From the NCBI RefSeq assembly GCF_964340395.1, contig NC_135563.1:22442809-22504808 (forward strand): 62,000 nucleotides of DNA, given 5' to 3'. Every line of letters starts with the position of its first letter. The first letter of the stretch is position 1. This document shows, piece after piece, positions 54,801 to 62,000 of this stretch. The position numbers were made by a program, and so were the translations under genes. The notes below the pieces were generated by a model. It did no database searches, had not been told where the DNA came from, and saw nothing but the letters and a program-made list of their open reading frames with translations. The DNA is from Glandiceps talaboti (taxonomy: Eukaryota; Hemichordata; Enteropneusta; Spengelidae).

Positions 54801-56808
54801 GACTTCCTGACCATTGAAATAACCATCAGGAGAAATCTGAAATCAACATTAGAAATATCATTTGATATAAGTTTTTTGTTAAATACAACAAAATTAATTG
54901 CATTGACCTTCAAATTTCCTGTTCATGACAAGACTGAATAAGACAAGTTTCATGCAAAGATATTATTTGTGTTAGCAATTGATCAGAACTAACCAAACCA
55001 AAGTACATTGCCATATAAAAGTATGTTCCTGCTACTTTTGAAATCATTTAGAGAAATTTTGTTGTTCACTATCTTCTTTTCAACGAATCATAAATGACAA
55101 AAGAACTTTTATTTCTGAGGTATAAGATAGACTGTGATTTTGAGTCAATGTACCTGTTGTGGTGGTGGTGGTGGTGGTTTGGTTCTACTTGTCACTGGCA
55201 CTCCTCCCACACTTCCTCCTTGTGTAATTTTAATCAAATACATATCTATCTTTTTTCTAAGTTGATAAAGAACTACTTCCACTACTCCAGGTTTACATGA
55301 ACTGATTTGTCGAACTATATTTTCTGGAACATTGTAGGTGAGCTTGGACAAAACTTTCCTGTTGAAAAAAGACAAACTTTGATCAATAATAATATTCCAA
55401 ACTGGGTAATAACTTTATTGAGTTTAAGACAAAATAACGACAACATATAAAGTTTAGATGAATCATTGAAATCCCTGAGGGAGAAAGTAAAAGTTGTGTT
55501 AGTGTGACACACTTTCATTATCATTTCTGTTTAAAATGTAAACATTAGCTATATACTATTCAGGACCCTGGCTGACTCTAAATCAATCCAAGTATATTTG
55601 CTGTAACATGAATATACCAGTGCTCTACTGATATCTTTGGGGCTCTACATGCAAAATCAGTTTAAAAACTCCCAAAATTATTCAGATTATCACTATGGAA
55701 CCCTTAGACATCAGATACTTGAAAGACTGTATGATTACAGTGTATTGTAAGAAGAACAGTGAACAGTGAGCCCCTCAACCCCACCATTAGAATTTAATGC
55801 CATATAACTTTTACTAACAGTACATGTACATGATAATGTATCTCTGTACAGAAATATGATAATATGTTGTATATTAGAATTGTATGCTACACTCATTCCA
55901 GTACAATAACAATAATATAACATTCGATTATAAACTAGATGAATTAGAATTATAAAAGATCGACTTACCTATTGAGAGTTCCCCAGTTACTCATTTTCTG
56001 CTGCAGTGAGTTAGCTGGTGTGTAATTGTGGAGCTCAACAATTTTGGGAACATAATGTTTGACTATCTCAGCCACCATCACTGTAGGAAAGACATAAAAT
56101 CCACAATGAAATTAATTAATGATATACTAATAAATATCTTAGTATTCTTTTTCCCTTTCATAATTTAAATTTTAAAATGAAAGTTTGGTCATAGAACATT
56201 TCCCCATGTGTACAAAGTTTTACATTTGTGAAATTATCAGACCTTTATGTACATAGCAGACAGTCATCGACACCACACTCCTCTTCCTCTAGCGACATTT
56301 GTATGTCACTAGTCTGTGGGTATAGAAATTAGAATGCCACGTTCAAAATTCAAGATTGACACTTTGTAAAGTTTCGGTGTGTACATACAGTACATGAACA
56401 TTACATGTATACTGAGCAATTTAGTTCACGCCTTCAGACATAGGTTGAGTATTTGCAATCGTGTGTCCTTATCTCTGACTATGTTTACTTAGATAAAATA
56501 CAGCACGGACTACAGTAAATTAACATACATTGGACACTGTAAATTATGGCGGTCATGACCCGAGAATAACATTGAATGGTAATGGAGTATCTCATTACCG
56601 GTATTTCAACAAGTAGCTTACCTCCATCTGCGAAATCTCTAGTGATATTCTTCTTAGGTCTACTTAATGGTATTTCGTCAATCCATGCAAATAAATCTTG
56701 TAACTGTTCTTCTTCTATTTCGGTCATATTTACGTCGTCATCTGTGTTGCCTGTACCCTTGTCTTCTGCGATTACTTTAGTGGTGTTGTTTTGGGTCTCT
56801 GGCTTCAT
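51872..56808 (-). CDS. SPEF1: Sperm flagellar protein 1 (CH-domain microtubule protein), complete, 7 coding exons
   Basis: Exons 56808-56622, 56080-55969, 55358-55154, 54836-54749, 54281-54185, 52543-52426 and 51985-51872 join in phase into 306 codons plus stop. The calponin-homology domain (about residues 33-138) contains LFAWIDEIPLSRPKKNITRD, YVPKIVELHNYTPANSLQQK, MSNWGTLNRKVLSKL and the hallmark CKPGVVEVVLYQLRKK. A Pro-rich linker (KPPPPPPQQ) follows. The C-terminal coiled coil holds LLIEEKEQALLASQETVQ, then QAKVRRLEHLLHLKDIRIDD. SPEF1/CLAMP bundles microtubules and is a central-pair and cortical cytoskeleton factor in motile cilia. Human SPEF1 is 236 aa; the extra length here is a charged N terminus of about 28 residues and a longer linker. 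An in-frame ATG at about residue 28 is an alternative start. Confidence 0.95.
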
Positions 56809-57365
56809 CGAGATATATTTTCACTGACTTCCGAAAAGATTACGAAAGAGTAATATCAGAATATAGTATATGGTCTTATAATTAGAACCGTGTGTAATAA
56901 AGGTATCAATCGGCCCCTTCACGTGTCTGATATTCACCCCAACCAGATTCTTAGCTAGCGACGTCGATTTCTATGTCCCTTGACGTCGGCCATATTGATT
57001 GTTGTCACAACAATGAACAGCAACAAACAAAGTACAACGTGACGTCACATCAATCGGTCTGGCACTCGACTTCGAACAGCTTCGAAGATGTGCATTTTGT
57101 TTTTTAAAACATTGATTTTTTTTTAAATAATGAAGCTATATTTGGTAATGTTGAGAAGGACAGGAGAACTCTGAAAGAACCACGAACCTAAATTATTTGC
57201 CACGAAGAATCAATGCCATATTAAAGATTTGTAGAAAGCTAAAGGGCTTAAAAGAGATGGCGGCAGACTAGGACTTATTTGAACACGTTTGGGAGAAATT
57301 ATTTTCTATCTTTATGCATTGCAGTATCTAAAATCTAAAAGTATTGGTGCCATCGCTTGTACGAT
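56809..57365. promoter_or_regulatory. Divergent SPEF1/SFI1 promoter with three CRE cores
   Basis: The two start codons are 557 bp apart and the genes point away from each other. GACGTC cores occur at 56960-56965, 56982-56987 and 57041-57046; the last is a full TGACGTCA (57040-57047). A four-codon upstream ORF (ATGGCGGCAGACTAG, 57257-57271) in a strong initiation context lies before the SFI1 start. Confidence 0.6.
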
Positions 57366-59810
57366 ATGAGTATGAAAGCCGACAAGGGTGATCGGAAGCA
57401 GTCATCTGCCGAAAGTGCAGCAAGTAAAGCTGGACAGTTTGCTGCACGAGATGATCGTCAGCTCCGGGCGAAAGCCAAACAAGCAATTTTGGAAGAACTG
57501 AATCAACAACTACGCATAAAAGCTGAACGTATTAAACTGAAGGCGAAATTGGGACCCAGTGGACATGAAAGTGAAACAGAAATAACACCTGGCGAGCATA
57601 TCACTACACCAAAAAGGTAAAATATATGCATTATTTCTTTTTAGAAAGCTTATGTTTTGGTTTTCAAACCAGGAAGTGAATCAAGTACAAGTTGGTGCAC
57701 ATGTATGTTGGTAAACATGTTCAAACACGAGTGACAACTGCATTGACAAGATCGAAGTTTTCAAAAACCATGTGTCGTCCTGGAAAATGGTAAGACTACC
57801 AGTTCTATACTAACAGTTTTAAATTTATTGAATTATACTATTATTCTAGAAATCTAAAAGAATCTAATTTTTAATAGTAATAGTGCAACTTTTCGAGGTT
57901 TAGCTACATGTAGTGTGCTGATGCAGTCTGGTTAAAATCTGATGTGATGAATACGACTCAATTTTTTTATAATACAGTACCTCAGTTTCCTTCATTTATT
58001 GTAGTTTTTCGTTTTGTCTCATTCGGGAGTGGGAAGGCGGTGATCACTCCCTCAACGAAGGAAACATGTAAATAAAGAAATTAAGCCGTATTCACAACAT
58101 CAGATTGGTGCTGATGGTCAGGTGTGTGTACTGTGGTGGGAGGTATTAGTTATTGTGTTCAAAGTTAAGATATTGTTTTTTGTGTGTAACATTACAAGAT
58201 ATATGAATCGATATGTGAGGATGAGGATTACACATTTCCTGATATTATTACTTTAAAAAAAAATATTTATTGATTTATTGATTTATTTACACGATTAGGC
58301 TAGAAATTATAGCAATTTTGATAAAATAAGTTATCTGACATGGTATTAAATTTGTTATAAATGAAATGAGGAAAGAAAAGTGACGTGTTGGAATTGAACC
58401 CATGTCCCCTAAACACTAGTTCAGGTTAGATTGGAAGACAAAGTCATGTTATTCCAATTAGTATGTAATTTGCAGGTACACTATGCAATATTTTCAAATG
58501 TTTTTTGTCACATACAATACATGTACAAGTAAGTCTTTTATGTTTTCCCCTTCCCTCATATATCTTACTTTTCCTAATTTCCTTAAAATCCAACAATGAA
58601 GATTTGTCTCTTTGGATGAAATGAAGGCATCTGCAAAGACAATCACCATCAAATCACCTCCATCCAGAATTCCTGTTTTGAGGCTGACACAAAAACCAGC
58701 AGCAGAGAAGGAACCAGTGGGCTCACCGGGAAGACAGGCTAGACAACGGAGAAGACAGCAAACTGTTCGAGTATATCGACCTACGTATGACTGGAATAGG
58801 GGAGGAAGATTGAAGGAATTGAGGATTAGGTAATGATGCACACACACAGAAAATTTATCATATAAACAAAATCTTGTTAAAGCACAGGAATGGTGAGATT
58901 TATGCACACATACCTTGGGTTCCTTAACCTAGCCAGGAACTAGTGATGCTCTCACAAAACTTGCTTCTGGGCAGACATTTCATAGATTTACAAAAGACTC
59001 ACCCTAAGTGAACTCAGATGTTATGCAAATATACCACATGGTGTTAGGATGTGTAGGATCTTGCATACTAATTGGGCATCCTCTCTCTTCTGCAATCAGT
59101 ACCGACGTCCGTGTGCATCAAAGACTCTTAACTGAGACTGTACACTGGCAGACGTACCAAGCAAGCTGTACCTATTGCTAATCATGCTGTAGTGAAGTCA
59201 GTATCCCGTATTTCTTTGTATTGGAAATGCTACCTATTCAGAGATATTATATATAAATACCTGGTACAATGGCTTTGACCCTGTTGTTTGATATGTGCAA
59301 GTGAACTTGAACAACCAACGAGTGGGAAAGTGAGCGAACACGGGGGTTTTGGAAGAACTATTGACAAATCTGGATTTACTTTGTTAGAAATACGACGGAG
59401 CCAGCTGAGAAATGCGAATTGTTACACTTGTGTGAATGGTCATCTTGACTACTTAGTAACTCATTGATCACCATGATTTATTTTGATTGTTGACAGGAAT
59501 CTTGCCAGGAAGTACTGGAATATTTGGGTTCACAATGTGTTTGGTAAAGTCAGACCTTCTGTCATCAGGTGAGTTTAACACAGTTTTAACCTCAGCTGTC
59601 TCACCCGTTACCATAGTAACATCATACAACTTGGGATATTAAAGAAGTTATATATTTGATAGCAGGAAGTGTTGACCTTGGATTGCATTATTCAATGCAA
59701 TATTTGCTTATTGTTTCATTTGTTTTGAAAAGTGAATTTGAATAGTAACAACAGATGCAGATGCATTTGCATTTGTTGAGTGTATGTTCTGCTACAGATA
59801 AATGCACACA

Positions 59811-59861
<51 letters not shown>

Positions 59862-61892
59862 TGTCTGTGTGTGTGTGTCTGTCTGTCTGTCTGTCTGTCA
59901 GTGTCTGTGTGTATGTGTCTGTGACTTTAACTAAACATGAAAATGAAAGAAATCACTAACTTAAAGGCAAGAAAATATTTTTGAAAACTTACTGGTACTG
60001 TTGTTCACTTTAACAGGAAGCATTACAGACGAGCATTACTGAAAAGAACTTTCCAATCCTGGTATGATGTATGGTGGACAGAGAGGAAAGAATGGAGACT
60101 AATGGTGAGGGCTGAATATCATGACAGGTAATAAAAACTACTAATCATTTAGTTGACAGTTATATATTATTCCCTGATATTTTCCTTCGTTTGGCCAAGG
60201 AAAATATATGTGACATAATGGGCCTTATCTGTTCAAGTTTGAAGAGAAGTGAATAACTCCTTAGGTCACATGTGTTTTTCAGCTGATGAAAGAGAAATAT
60301 TGGGGAAAGATATAATTGTACCTAGATACAATTATACATTATGAGAAATTGGGAAGAGTAATGGCGATGTTTTGAATGATCATTGCAAATTGAATGTTGT
60401 AAATGTACATTGATATGACATAGAACAATCAGAGTGTAAATCACATAGTTTGTGTTGGAACGTGTTCAATTTGTCTCATGTGGTATAATATCCCTTAGAA
60501 TGTCATGTACTGCTTTATAACTCTAATTGTACTCATAAACCAAAGCAAAGGGCTGTAGACAAGTCAATCCCAACTTGAAGGGGAAAAAAACCCAAACATT
60601 ATACATGTACTTGTATTTCATATCTAATGTCTATAGATTGTAGGTAGAATAAGACAGAAATATAGTCTTTGTAATAGACTAGTTGGAGAAAATTTGTATT
60701 CGCCTCTGTGGCGAACAACTTTGAAATTTATCGCATCTTTATTTGCCATTAGACTTTTTCTTTCGCATTTGCGACAATGGCAAATGGGTAGTGCAACTTT
60801 TGCATTATGGAGAAATTGGCTGAAAAAGTTCAGTCACATTATTTTGATAGTGAAAAGTCTTAGATGGTCCAAGGGATCTCTCTGTCACAATAGTGTATAC
60901 ACTAGCATTGCATACCAAAGGATATACATATACAGTATTATACAGTTTTTATAATTATCTCAGGTAGATCATGAATATCCTAGTCAACATCAATCAATTC
61001 ATCTATTCTTCCTCTGTGTACAGATTTAGAACATGGCGGCAAGTTTGGTTGGCATGGAAACAGTTTGTTATTGTACAGAGGATTAAGAATGCAAAGAAAG
61101 ATGTAGCTGATCAGCATGGTAGGTAAAGATGACAAACTAGTTAATGTGTCATCTATACTAAAATGTAGTTACAGATATAAATCTCCTCATTAGAATACTT
61201 TCACAAGAGGTGTTAGTGACTGGTATTACGCTGTTTGTACAATGTACATGTCAGATCAAAACAGGTAGGGAGAGTTTTGGATCTGGTGGCTCTGTTGATA
61301 ATTTTTTGTTAACTGAAATGGTGTGGAGTATGATTGTCATTTTATCAAGAGAGGGTGCTTACACAAATTACAAGAGTGCTCAGTGACGGGTTACACCTTG
61401 TAATCCTGTCAATTTGAGATGAAGAAATGAGAATGTTGGGTCTGGTGACTGGTTTGATATATGATATGGTTAAGAGTATGATTGTCATTTTATCAAGACT
61501 TTGTTCAGGAATTATAAGAGGATTTAGTGGCCTTGTTCAAGGAGAACCAGGGATTATATCATTAGTAGCCCTTCAGAGAATTCTATTGTAGTGCTGCTAG
61601 AGCACACAGTAGGAAACTTACAATTCAAGTTCATTTTATAGTAATGTATTTCTCTTGTCCCTACTTGACAGCAAACCAAAAACTCCTCACAAAGGCACTG
61701 GGAAATTGGAAGGAATACATTCAAAGCAGAAGACGAAAGAAAGCTTTGTATGTGATGGCTGAAAACAAAGCTAACTATGCCTTATTGAAATGGTCATGGC
61801 TGCTATGGAGACAACGACTAAATCAACGCTATGTACAATATGATGTAGAAAATTATGCCATTCAACATTGGGCATCTGGTCTACTACAGCGG
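57366..61892 (+). CDS. SFI1: SFI1-like centrin-binding protein, 5' part (continues beyond window)
   Basis: Six exons join in phase: 57366-57616, 58602-58829, 59497-59568, 60017-60127, 61024-61118 and 61672-61892 (donor GTAAGA at 61893), 326 codons so far. Residues LRIRNLARKYWNIWVHNVFG, WYDVWWTERKEWRLMVRAEY, FRTWRQVWLAWKQF, ALGNWKEYI and LLKWSWLLWRQRL match the start of human SFI1 and its Sfi1 repeats, each with a conserved Trp in a basic helix. SFI1 forms long helices coated with centrin at centrosomes and the distal centriole. The first about 90 residues are Lys/Glu-rich and not conserved. The start used is the first ATG (57366); ATG 57372 is an alternative. An 18-nt microexon at 60946-60963 may also be included. 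The second exon's acceptor (AATGAAG, 58601) lacks a strong pyrimidine tract. Confidence 0.9.
59816..59920. repeat. (GT)n/(GTCT)n microsatellite in an SFI1 intron
   Basis: About 50 bp of GT followed by CTGT and mixed units. Confidence 0.95.
60165..60312. mobile_element. Palindromic MITE-like repeat, copy C, in an SFI1 intron
   Basis: The left arm TATTATTCCCTGATATTTTC... and right arm ...GAAATATTGGGGAAAGATA are imperfect inverted copies. The arm matches copies A (32101-32299) and B (46641-46786), including the GGGCCTT(G/A) word. Confidence 0.75.
60946..60963 (+). other. Candidate 18-nt SFI1 microexon
   Basis: The 18 bases lie between TATACAG and GTAGAT, both usable splice sites, and keep the phase-2 reading frame. 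They would insert FYNYLR-like residues between ...EYHD and FRTW, where human SFI1 has a similar short Tyr-rich insert. Without it the flanking exons still join in frame. Confidence 0.35.
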
Positions 61893-62000
61893 GTAAGAAC
61901 ACAACTCATTCTTTGCAAATCTAAACTTCAAGGTTCTAGCAATTTGTAAGTCATGACGTATTGGGGCACCATGTCACAGTGGCCATGGCTGCCTCTATTC

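Noticed and set aside
60290-60306. Second hammerhead core (CTGATGA followed by GAGAAA)
   Set aside because: No helix II or helix III pairing around it; it is part of the palindromic repeat copy C.
60694-60954. 86-codon ORF in an SFI1 intron with LRQW and LWRNW words reminiscent of Sfi1 repeats
   Set aside because: It has no suitable acceptor and donor in frame, and the flanking exons join correctly without it; the Trp words look fortuitous.

Overview
The window is intron-rich, AT-rich animal nuclear DNA. Short coding exons with GT/AG borders lie in introns of hundreds of bases. Microsatellites are very abundant, and there are MITE-like foldback elements, a tRNA-derived SINE and a degraded LINE. 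The proteins match metazoan families (KCTD9, FoxI, TAPT1, LRP2BP, SPEF1, SFI1). The divergence from vertebrate versions, the intronless FoxI and the compact introns suggest a non-vertebrate bilaterian, probably a marine invertebrate. I cannot fix the phylum from sequence alone.

Layout. 1-1.6 kb: last two coding exons of a KCTD9-like pentapeptide-repeat gene (+), with an 86-bp minisatellite in the preceding intron. 1.7-17 kb: no convincing gene, but dense simple repeats, two foldback elements with target-site duplications (4674-4931, 7654-7903), an 8-bp-TSD mini-element (14273-14379), and a minus-strand segment at 7299-7381 that folds as a hammerhead ribozyme between two (TA)n tracts. 17.3-18.1 kb: an intronless FoxI forkhead gene (-). 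20.3-21.0 kb: a 238-codon single-exon ORF (-) that I do not recognise. 21-27 kb: repeats, including a SINE at 25312-25672.

27.1-38.3 kb: a complete 13-coding-exon TAPT1 gene (-), reconstructed with consistent splice phases (546 aa). 38.3-41.1 kb: foldback element, second copy of the 8-bp-TSD mini-element, and the LRP2BP leader exon. 41.1-45.2 kb: complete LRP2BP (+, 6 coding exons, 349 aa). 45.2-51.9 kb: intergenic, with palindromic repeats and a broken LINE reverse-transcriptase tail. 51.9-56.8 kb: complete SPEF1 (-, 7 coding exons, 306 aa). 57.4 kb to the end: 5' part of SFI1 (+), diverging from SPEF1 across about 557 bp with three CRE cores.

TAPT1, SPEF1 and SFI1 all have known centrosome, basal-body or axoneme roles, so the right half is a loose neighbourhood of cilium/centriole genes (inference). 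The most unusual item is the hammerhead-like RNA. The most informative unknown is the single-exon ORF beside FoxI.
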